NCBI GenBank assembly: GCA_024644435.1
Contig: JAHEKZ010000013.1
Span: 7,920-47,632, forward strand
Direction of reading: 5' to 3'
Origin: Actinomycetes bacterium
GTDB taxonomy: Bacteria; Actinomycetota; Actinomycetes; JAHEKZ01
DNA: 39,713 nucleotides
Shown: positions 1 through 6,726 of the stretch, one piece after another
Numbering within the stretch: the stretch's first letter is position 1
How the letters are laid out: every line of letters starts with the position of its first letter
The notes under the pieces: generated by a model
The model's database searches: none
What the model was told of the DNA's origin: nothing
Seen by the model: only the letters and a program-made list of their open reading frames with translations
Position numbers and translations under genes: made by a program

Positions 1-19
1 CACTCGGCGAGAGGTGGGG

Positions 20-1165
20 CTACTTGTCGACGTCGCCCACGACGAAGAACATTGACCCCAAGATGGACACCATGTCGGCGACCAGCTGGCCGGGAAGCAT
101 CTCACCCAGAACCTGCACGTTGTTGAACGACGCCGACCGCAGTTTCAGCCGGTGTGGTGTCTTCTCGCCGTGCGAGACGAGGAAGTATCCATTGAGCCCC
201 AGGGGGTTCTCGGTCCACGCATAGGTGTATCCCTCAGGTGCCTTGAGCACCTTGGGAAGACGTTGGTTGATCGGTCCCTGCGGTAGCTGCTCGAGGCGTT
301 CCAGGCAGGCGTCAACCAGATCCATCGACACGTGCACTTGCTCGCGCAGCACCTCAAAGCGGGCGTAGCAGTCACCCTCGGTGCGGGTGACGACCCGCAG
401 GACATCCTGCAGCTCGCCGTATGCCAGGTAGGGCTCGTCGCGCCGCAGGTCCATGTCGATGCCGGAGGCCCGCGCGATCGGTCCCGAGAGTCCGTACTGC
501 AGCACCTGCTCCTTGGACAGCACGCCGACGCCCTGCGTGCGCGCCGCGAAAATCTCGTTGCCGAAGACCAAGTTCTCCAGCTGCGGTAGTCGGTCTCGGA
601 CGCCGGCCATGGCAGTGCGGACGCGGTTGGTCCAGCCGTTCGGCAGGTCTTCCTTCAGGCCGCCAACCCGGTTGAACATGAAGTGCATCCGGCCGCCGGA
701 GATCTCCTCCATCACCTCCTGGATCGCCTCGCGCTCGCGGAACGCGTAGAAGACCGGCGTGATCGCACCCACCTCGAGCGGGTACGAGCCGAGGAACATC
801 AGGTGGTTGAGCAACCGGTTCAGCTCGGCCAGCAGGGTGCGCGCCCAGACTGCCCGCTCAGGGACCTCCATGCCGAGCATCCGCTCGACGGCGAGGACGA
901 CGCCCAGCTCGTTGGAGAACGCCGACAGCCAGTCGTGGCGGTTCGCCAGCATGATGATCTGCCGGTAGTCGCGCACCTCGAAGAGCTTCTCGGCCCCGCG
1001 GTGCATGTAGCCGATCACCGGTTCGGCCGACACGATCCGTTCGCCGTCGAGGACAAGGCGAAGCCGAAGGACGCCGTGCGTTGCGGGGTGCTGGGGGCCG
1101 ATGTTCAGCACCATGTCGGTGGCGACGACGCCGTCCCCGGTGCTCACCACCCGCTCCTCGGTCAC
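20..1165 (-). CDS. nuoD: NADH-quinone oxidoreductase subunit D paralogue (orphan NuoD)
   Basis: 381-residue protein of the NuoD/Nqo4/NDUFS2 family, the 49-kDa peripheral-arm subunit that with NuoB forms the quinone site of complex I. The family signature GPQHPATHG is at residues 23-31 and the usual C-terminus GDVDK is present, so it is full length. The start is GTG at 1165, preceded by GGAAGG about 8 nt upstream. It is not inside a nuo operon: no nuoC lies upstream, where a divergent gene begins 53 bp away; the downstream side is outside the window. Aligned by eye to Thermus Nqo4, quinone-site His38 is kept (H30), but Tyr87 is Trp (W79) and Asp139 is Glu (E131). Arg56 in the HRG motif matches the arginine methylated in mammalian NDUFS2. 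Probably a second, specialised NuoD; family call very sure, role uncertain. Confidence 0.95.
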   Translation of the reverse strand: MTEERVVSTGDGVVATDMVLNIGPQHPATHGVLRLRLVLDGERIVSAEPVIGYMHRGAEKLFEVRDYRQIIMLANRHDWLSAFSNELGVVLAVERMLGMEVPERAVWARTLLAELNRLLNHLMFLGSYPLEVGAITPVFYAFREREAIQEVMEEISGGRMHFMFNRVGGLKEDLPNGWTNRVRTAMAGVRDRLPQLENLVFGNEIFAARTQGVGVLSKEQVLQYGLSGPIARASGIDMDLRRDEPYLAYGELQDVLRVVTRTEGDCYARFEVLREQVHVSMDLVDACLERLEQLPQGPINQRLPKVLKAPEGYTYAWTENPLGLNGYFLVSHGEKTPHRLKLRSASFNNVQVLGEMLPGQLVADMVSILGSMFFVVGDVDK

Positions 1166-1205
1166 GGGGTGATCCTTCCACGTCGGAGCCCCGGTGGGCG
1201 GAGGG

Positions 1206-1211
1206 TAGGTT
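1206..1211 (+). promoter_or_regulatory. -10 box TAGGTT for the first bPH2 gene (leaderless)
   Basis: TAGGTT fits TANNNT and lies 7 nt before the GTG at 1219, so transcription should start at or next to the start codon. No clear -35 was found. Confidence 0.5.
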
Positions 1212-1218
1212 GCATGAC

Positions 1219-1710
1219 GTGAGCAACGATCCCTTTGTGGCCGACGAGCGGGGGTGGACGCCGGTCAATCCGCGCCTCGCGACGGGCCGCCGCGTCGTCG
1301 CCACGAGCTTTACGACCCTGATCACCGCCTTGGTGGTCGCCATCCTGGTCGTGGGGGGCTACCCCGAGCTCGGCTTCGTTGCTCTGGTGCTCGGCATCGG
1401 CGTCGGTCTGTGGCTCTGGTGGCTGATCGGCCGGCAGGTGCGGGCGATCGGATACGCCGAGCGCGACGACGACCTACTGGTGGTGTCCGGAATCCTCTTC
1501 CGGCGCCTCGTGCTGGTGCCATACGGGCGGATGCAGCTGGTCGACGTCCGCCGCGGCCCGCTCGAGCGTTACCTGGGGCTGGCCACTGTCCAGCTGCACA
1601 CGGCAGCCGCGACCACTGACGCCACCATCCCTGGGCTACCACCCGACGTTGCGGGACGCCTACGCGACCAGCTGGCTGCGTTCGGCGAGCAGCGGAGCGC
1701 TGGCCTGTGA
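1219..1710 (+). CDS. bPH2 (YdbS-like) membrane protein
   Basis: 163-residue membrane protein with two hydrophobic segments near the N-terminus (about residues 23-44 and 48-67). A bacterial PH-like domain follows, with the typical [20 protein letters not shown] stretch and a [10 protein letters not shown] segment. The GTG at 1219 was chosen because a -10 box sits 7 nt upstream and longer forms add only Arg-rich out-of-family sequence. It overlaps the next gene (GTGA at 1707-1710), a second and longer bPH2 protein; such YdbS/YdbT pairs are common in Gram-positive bacteria. The biochemical role of these pairs is not well defined; I assign only the fold and membrane location. Confidence 0.85.
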   Translation: MSNDPFVADERGWTPVNPRLATGRRVVATSFTTLITALVVAILVVGGYPELGFVALVLGIGVGLWLWWLIGRQVRAIGYAERDDDLLVVSGILFRRLVLVPYGRMQLVDVRRGPLERYLGLATVQLHTAAATTDATIPGLPPDVAGRLRDQLAAFGEQRSAGL

Positions 1711-3047
1711 CCCCACCGCGTCGCACCCATCCGGTGACGCCGCTGGTCACGGGAGTCCGGGCCGCCCCGGTCCTGATCATCGGGGTCTTCGTGGTTGGCA
1801 ACGGTGCAGCCACCGAGTTCTTTGGCGGGCTCGGAACGGGTGCTGTCGTCGCTCTGATTCTGCTGGCCGTCGGGCTCTACTCGTACATCGCGTGGACGCG
1901 ACTGGAGTTCTTCTACGACGACGACGGCGACCTGCGCATCACCTCAGGGCTGCTGGTGCGGAACGAGCGTCGTGTTCAGCTGTCGCGTCTTCAGTCGGTT
2001 GACATCACGCAGCCGCTGCTGGCCCGGCTGTTTGGGCTCGCCGAGCTCCGTCCCGATGTTGCGGGGGCATCGGCCGAGGGAACCACGCTGCGCTACTTGT
2101 CGCTCGAGGACGCCCAGCAGCTCCGTGCCGAGCTGCTGGCCAAGGCGGCTGGCTTGCGTGCCGAGGAGGACGCGGCCGTCTCCACGGCGCCGGAGGAGGT
2201 GCTGGTCCAGGTTCCGCCGCCACATCTGCTGGCGTCACTGATCCTGCAGCCGAGTACGGTCCTCCTCGTGTTGCTGGTTCCGACCGTCGTGACTTTCGCG
2301 GGAGTGGCGGACGTCTGGGAGCTCGGGATCACGGGGATCTTGTTGCTGGCCGCGCCCATCACTGTGGTCGGTGGCCAGTTTCTGAAGTACTTCGGCTTCA
2401 CCGTTGCCCAGTCGCCCGACGGCCTGCGCCTCAGGTTCGGGCTGACCTCACACCGCTCGCAGACCGTTCCACCCGGTCGCGTGCAAGCTGTTCGGATCGA
2501 GCGTCCGCTGATGTGGAAGCCGTGGGGATGGGTGCGCGTCGTCGTGAATGTGGCGGGAACCGCCGGAGGCAGTGAGGGCGAGGAGCGCCCCTCAGTGATC
2601 CTGCCGGTTGCCCCGCTCCCGGTTGCACGTGCGGTGCTGCACCGTGTGCTGCCCGGAGTTGACCCGTTTGCGGTGATGCTGGAGCGTGCCCCGGCCGCAG
2701 CTCGCTGGCGGGCGCCTCTGCAGCACAAGAACCTTGGGGTCGGATCCACCTCCTCGGTCTTCGTCACGCGTCGCGGATGGTTGGTGCCGAGATGGGACGT
2801 CGTGCCGCACGCCCGCACGCAGAGCGTCCGTGTCGTGCAGGGGCCCTGGCAGCGGCGATTGGGGGTGGCGTCCATTCACGTCGACTCGACGCCTGGTCCT
2901 GTATCGATAGTCGCACTGCATCAAGAGGCGTCGCGTGCCCGCGAGATCGGCCAGGCCCAGGCAAAGCGGGCCGGGTTGGCGCGTCGACTAGGCGGGCCCG
3001 GACAACCGGAGAGCGCTTCGGTGCCCGAGAGTGATCCACTCCGCTAG
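1707..3047 (+). CDS. Multi-bPH2-domain (YdbT-like) membrane protein
   Basis: 446-residue partner of the preceding gene, translationally coupled through GTGA. Transmembrane pairs lie at about residues 15-60 and 175-225. They separate three PH-like segments, at about 65-150, 225-310 and 335-420; the first has DGDLRITSGLLVRNERRVQL, the bPH2 pattern of a strand pair followed by a basic turn. The Arg-rich last segment is probably cytoplasmic. Its stop codon shares CTAG with the stop of the convergent methyltransferase gene. Function unknown; coupling suggests a two-protein membrane complex. Confidence 0.85.
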   Translation: MTPPRRTHPVTPLVTGVRAAPVLIIGVFVVGNGAATEFFGGLGTGAVVALILLAVGLYSYIAWTRLEFFYDDDGDLRITSGLLVRNERRVQLSRLQSVDITQPLLARLFGLAELRPDVAGASAEGTTLRYLSLEDAQQLRAELLAKAAGLRAEEDAAVSTAPEEVLVQVPPPHLLASLILQPSTVLLVLLVPTVVTFAGVADVWELGITGILLLAAPITVVGGQFLKYFGFTVAQSPDGLRLRFGLTSHRSQTVPPGRVQAVRIERPLMWKPWGWVRVVVNVAGTAGGSEGEERPSVILPVAPLPVARAVLHRVLPGVDPFAVMLERAPAAARWRAPLQHKNLGVGSTSSVFVTRRGWLVPRWDVVPHARTQSVRVVQGPWQRRLGVASIHVDSTPGPVSIVALHQEASRAREIGQAQAKRAGLARRLGGPGQPESASVPESDPLR

Positions 3048-4123
3048 GCGCCGAGAATCGCCGGGTCCAGTGAGCAGTTCGTGGTCTGCAGAAGCCACCA
3101 GAAGCTTCCCAGGGACGTGGGGTCCAGCAGCTCGGCCGCGTGGGACGCTCGCGCGAGTCTCTGGACGTACGCCTGGGGGTCGGTGCGTGCGAGGTCGACG
3201 GGCGGCCGCCGTGCGTCCAGCCCGAGCGCCCGGAGGGCCGCTGCTTGACGACGCAGCACGGTGGTGTCTGCGCCTGCGGTGCGACCAGCCTCGGCACATG
3301 AGTCCATCGCCACATGAGCGGTGATGTCGCACGACCCATCAGGGATGGGCGCGACCTGTCGACCGTCGCGGTAGGCAGTGAGCGTTCCGGCGTCGTAGAG
3401 ACCTGAGCTGCGTTCGGTGAGGGTGTGGCCGTAGTCGACGGCAACCGCGACCCCGCGGTCGAGGTGTGACACGAGTTCGGCCCATGCCCGATCTCGCTGA
3501 ACGCCTATCTCGGCGCGATCGCCGTCGTCGCTGATGGGCCACCAACGGTCGATCCAGTCAGCCTGCTCCTGGGTCGGTGGTCCGGCTGCACGTTCTGCAC
3601 CGGTGCCCGAGTCGACCTGCACCACGTGAAGCCCTCCCGACTGGAACTCCGCCACATCACAGGGGACGTTGTCGAGGAGCTCGTGGGCGAGAACTAAGCC
3701 GGTGATGTGCTGGGGGGCGGTGTTCAGCCAGCCGACGTCGAGAGGCAGACCCGTCGGACGTGGACGTACCTCGACTGCGGTCAGGCGGGTCCGGACGGCC
3801 AGCTCGTCGGGGAGGGCTTGGTGCAGCGTGGTCAGGAGGCGCGCGTCGCCAGCGCCGACGTCCACCACGTCCAGCCGGCTGGGGTGCCCGAGGCTCTCAT
3901 CGATCGCCACCACAAGTGGCACGAGAGAGGCAGCGAACAGCGGGCCGGCATTTCCGCTCGTGCGGAAGTGCTGTTCGGGTGCGTTCGTGCAGTAGAAACC
4001 GCTCGGCCCGTAGAGGGCGGCGGCCATCGCATCCGACCACGACTGCACGGGACGACGGTAGTTGCCCAGAGGCCAGACCGCTGCACACGAGGTCGGGGTC
4101 GGCCCAGGAACGGCTGATCCCAC
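3044..4123 (-). CDS. SAM-dependent methyltransferase, MidA/NDUFAF7 family (COG1565)
   Basis: 359-residue class I methyltransferase. The SAM-binding glycine motif is VVDVGAGDARLL (about residues 86-97). Family-specific blocks follow: LAHELLDNVP (family AHEFxDxLP), VAVDYGHT (family ADYGH) and GSCDITAHV (family GTADLTADV). The N-terminal YGPSGFY and HFRTSGNAG blocks also fit COG1565. The best-known member, mitochondrial NDUFAF7, dimethylates an arginine of complex I subunit NDUFS2, the homologue of NuoD, which is encoded 2 kb away here. The GTG start at 4123 has no good ribosome site, so the start is uncertain, though YGPSGFY must be inside. It converges on the bPH2 gene and diverges from the DUF2520-panC operon. 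Substrate is inference. Confidence 0.88.
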   Translation of the reverse strand: MGSAVPGPTPTSCAAVWPLGNYRRPVQSWSDAMAAALYGPSGFYCTNAPEQHFRTSGNAGPLFAASLVPLVVAIDESLGHPSRLDVVDVGAGDARLLTTLHQALPDELAVRTRLTAVEVRPRPTGLPLDVGWLNTAPQHITGLVLAHELLDNVPCDVAEFQSGGLHVVQVDSGTGAERAAGPPTQEQADWIDRWWPISDDGDRAEIGVQRDRAWAELVSHLDRGVAVAVDYGHTLTERSSGLYDAGTLTAYRDGRQVAPIPDGSCDITAHVAMDSCAEAGRTAGADTTVLRRQAAALRALGLDARRPPVDLARTDPQAYVQRLARASHAAELLDPTSLGSFWWLLQTTNCSLDPAILGA

Positions 4124-4130
4124 GACCCAC

Positions 4131-4136
4131 TACGCT
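4131..4136 (+). promoter_or_regulatory. -10 box TACGCT for the DUF2520-panC-coaX operon
   Basis: TACGCT fits TANNNT and would give a leader of about 37 nt before GTG 4180, with AAGGAC as the ribosome site. It is the only good -10 in the 56-bp divergent spacer. Confidence 0.4.
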
Positions 4137-4179
4137 GGGGGAACCCTCGTCCGGTACCCCGCAAGGACTGGAACGCCTC

Positions 4180-5094
4180 GTGACCTCTGCACCTCCGCCA
4201 GCCTCCCCGGTCAGACCGGGTCGGCTCAGCGTTGGCGTCATCGGCTCGGGTCGAGTGGGGTCGGTACTGGGCGCAGCGCTGGCGCGAGTGGGCCACCGGG
4301 TAGTAGCTGCCTCTGCCGTGTCGGACGCTTCGCGCTCGCGGGCCGAGACCCTGCTCCCTGACGCACGTGTCGTGTCGCCCCCCGAGGTCTGCGCAGCGGC
4401 TGACCTCGTCCTGGTCACGGTGCCCGATGACCAGCTCCCTGGGCTGATCGAAGGTCTGGCCGCGGTCGAGGCATGGCGCCCAGGACAGCTGGTGGTCCAC
4501 TCCAGCGGTCGCTACGGAATCTCCGTTCTCGGCCCGGCCCAAGACGCCGGGTCAGTGCCGCTGGCCCTTCACCCCGTCATGACCTTCACAGGAACGTCGA
4601 TCGACATCGACCGGTTGGTGGGTGCGTCGTTCGGCGTCACAGCTCCAGCGGCCTTCCTCCCGGTCGCCGATGCTCTCGTGCTGGAGATGGAGGCAGAGCC
4701 GGTCCACATCGACGAGAGCGCGCGCCCGCTCTACCACGCCGCGCTCGCACATGCGGCGAACCACATGGTGACGCTCGTGGCGTCCAGTGCCGATCTGCTG
4801 TCGGCATCGGGAGTCGAAGACCCGGGCCGGTTGCTCCAGCCGCTCGTCACCGCGGCGCTCGACAACGCGTTGCGCCTCGGCGACCAGGCACTCACCGGCC
4901 CGGTCATGCGCGGCGACGCGGAGACGGTCGCCCGACACATTGACGAGATCGGCAACGTGTCACCTCAGACGGCCGACCTGTACGTCGCCTTGGCGCGGGT
5001 CACCACCCGCCGAGCGGTGGATGCCGGGTTGCTCGCCGCCCACGAGGGCGACAGCGTGCTCGAGGCCATCGAGGGTGCAGAGGCTGACGAATGA
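4180..5094 (+). CDS. Rossmann-fold DUF2520 protein, possible ketopantoate reductase
   Basis: 304 residues. An N-terminal NAD(P)-binding Rossmann domain has VGVIGSGRVGSVLGAAL near residue 20. A mostly helical DUF2520 domain follows, with LALHPVMTF and the HAANHMVTL helix, similar in layout to ketopantoate or pyrroline-carboxylate reductases. The GTG at 4180 directly precedes the glycine motif, with AAGGAC upstream; the frame stays open upstream to 3760, but that part antisenses the methyltransferase gene. It overlaps panC by ATGA, as Rv3603c sits beside panC in M. tuberculosis. I recall that a reductase of this general type (PanG) replaces PanE in some bacteria. That makes ketopantoate reduction plausible, but the sequence does not prove it. 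Confidence 0.88.
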   Translation: MTSAPPPASPVRPGRLSVGVIGSGRVGSVLGAALARVGHRVVAASAVSDASRSRAETLLPDARVVSPPEVCAAADLVLVTVPDDQLPGLIEGLAAVEAWRPGQLVVHSSGRYGISVLGPAQDAGSVPLALHPVMTFTGTSIDIDRLVGASFGVTAPAAFLPVADALVLEMEAEPVHIDESARPLYHAALAHAANHMVTLVASSADLLSASGVEDPGRLLQPLVTAALDNALRLGDQALTGPVMRGDAETVARHIDEIGNVSPQTADLYVALARVTTRRAVDAGLLAAHEGDSVLEAIEGAEADE

Positions 5095-5942
5095 CGGCCG
5101 TCGCGCGCACGCGCAGTGCGCTGGAGGCTGCGCGCGCAGGATGGGCAGCAGCTGGCGAGTCGGTCGCCGTCGTCATGACGATGGGTGCGCTCCACGCCGG
5201 TCATGCCGAGCTGATCAGGCAGGCCCGAGACGGTGATCAGCGGATCATCGTCACCGACTTCTTGAATCCTCTGCAGTTCGCTCCGGGTGAAGACCTCGAC
5301 AAGTATCCGCGCACGTTCGCCGCTGACCTCGAGCTGTGCACCGAAGAAGGCGTCGATCTGCTCTTTGCTCCAGCCCCGTCTGAGGTCTATCCCGCGGGTG
5401 ACCCGATCGTTCGGGTCGCGGCAGGACCGGTGGGTGACGTTCTTGAGGGGGAGGCCCGTCCTGGTCACTTCGACGGTGTCCTCACGGTGGTCGCCAAGCT
5501 GCTGCATCTGACGGCTCCACACCGGGCGTACTTCGGGCAGAAGGATGCCCAACAGCTGTGGCTGATCAAGCAGATGGTGACCGACCTCGACCTACCAGCT
5601 GAGGTGGTCGAGGTGCCGACCGTGCGGGATGACGACGGACTGGCGTTGTCGAGCCGCAACATCTACCTGGTGGACGCCGACCGCGACCAGGCGCTGACTC
5701 TGCACCGAGCCCTCGAGGCCGGTGAGTCGGCCGCCGTCAACGGAGCGACCGCCGTTGTCGAGGCCGCTCAGGCTCAGCTGACGGCGTCAGGAGTCAGGTC
5801 TGACTACGTGGTGCTGGTAGATCCGGAGAACTTCACGGCGATGAACGGCCCCGGGCCGGCGATCCTGCTGGTTGCGGCGCACGTCGGGTCGACTCGACTG
5901 ATCGACAACGTTCGGCTGCATGTCGGCTCGAGCGAGAAGTGA
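5091..5942 (+). CDS. panC: Pantothenate synthetase
   Basis: 283 residues. It catalyses ATP-dependent condensation of pantoate and beta-alanine in the cytoplasm. Diagnostic blocks are MGALHAGHAELI with the HxGH nucleotide motif (about residues 31-42), FLNPLQF, YFGQKDAQQ and the ALSSRNIYL block equivalent to KMSKS. Length is normal for the family. The start ATG overlaps the previous stop (ATGA), indicating coupled translation. panD, which in M. tuberculosis lies between panC and coaX, is absent: only 7 nt separate panC from coaX. Confidence 0.97.
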   Translation: MTAVARTRSALEAARAGWAAAGESVAVVMTMGALHAGHAELIRQARDGDQRIIVTDFLNPLQFAPGEDLDKYPRTFAADLELCTEEGVDLLFAPAPSEVYPAGDPIVRVAAGPVGDVLEGEARPGHFDGVLTVVAKLLHLTAPHRAYFGQKDAQQLWLIKQMVTDLDLPAEVVEVPTVRDDDGLALSSRNIYLVDADRDQALTLHRALEAGESAAVNGATAVVEAAQAQLTASGVRSDYVVLVDPENFTAMNGPGPAILLVAAHVGSTRLIDNVRLHVGSSEK

Positions 5943-5949
5943 GGAAGAG

Positions 5950-6726
5950 ATGCTGCTGACGATCGACATCGGAAACACCCAGACCGTCCTCGGGCTGTTC
6001 GACCGCGACCACCTCGACCACACCTGGCGGATCGCGACCTACGACACGAGGACTGCCGATGAGCTGGCCGTTCTCATCACATCGCTCTTGGCACAGCATG
6101 ACGGAGGGACCGACGTCACAGGCATCGCCCTGTGCTCGACGGTGCCGGTAGCCCTTCATGAGATGCGCCTGATGTGCACTCGCTACTACCAGGACCAGAC
6201 GGTCGTGGTGGTTGAGCCTGGAGTGCGAACCGGGGTGCCGATCCTCACCGACAACCCCAAGGAGGTAGGAAGCGACCGGATCGTGAACTCGTTGGCGGCA
6301 GCCACTATCTACGGCGGCCCGGCGATCGTCGTCGATTTCGGAACGGCTACCACCTTTGACGCAGTCTCAGGAAAAGGTGAGTACCTCGGAGGCGCCATCG
6401 CGCCGGGCGTCGAGATATCTGTTGAGGCGCTCGGTGCGCGAGGGGCGCAGCTACGCAAGGTGGAGCTGGCGCGTCCACGATCGGTGATTGGGCGCAACAC
6501 CGTCGAGGCTCTTCAGTCCGGCATCCTCTTCGGCTTTGCGGGACAGGTTGACGGGATTGCGCGCCGGATGGCCGCGGAGCTCTCCGACGACCCTTCCTCT
6601 GTGACGGTGATCGCCACCGGAGGATTGGCGCCGATGGTGATCGACGAGTCGGACGTGATCGACGAGCACGACCCCTGGCTCACGTTGCGCGGGCTCAAGC
6701 TCGTCTTCGAGCGCAACACGGGCTAG
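5950..6726 (+). CDS. coaX: Type III pantothenate kinase
   Basis: 258 residues. It phosphorylates pantothenate, the first step of CoA synthesis, and is an ASKHA-fold kinase. The first phosphate loop is DIGNTQTVLGLF at the N-terminus; the second is VVDFGTATTFDAV followed by GEYLGGAIAPG; GSDRIVNSLAA and TGGLAP are also typical. The ATG at 5950 is used because GAGGAAG lies just upstream and the DIGNT motif begins at residue 5. Last gene of the operon with the DUF2520 protein and panC. Its stop shares CTAG with the convergent mmpL stop. Confidence 0.96.
   Translation: MLLTIDIGNTQTVLGLFDRDHLDHTWRIATYDTRTADELAVLITSLLAQHDGGTDVTGIALCSTVPVALHEMRLMCTRYYQDQTVVVVEPGVRTGVPILTDNPKEVGSDRIVNSLAAATIYGGPAIVVDFGTATTFDAVSGKGEYLGGAIAPGVEISVEALGARGAQLRKVELARPRSVIGRNTVEALQSGILFGFAGQVDGIARRMAAELSDDPSSVTVIATGGLAPMVIDESDVIDEHDPWLTLRGLKLVFERNTG

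Noticed and set aside
3760-4179. Open frame extending the DUF2520 gene 140 codons upstream
   Set aside because: It is antisense to the methyltransferase gene and adds Arg/Gly-rich sequence with no domain; the Rossmann motif starts just after GTG 4180.
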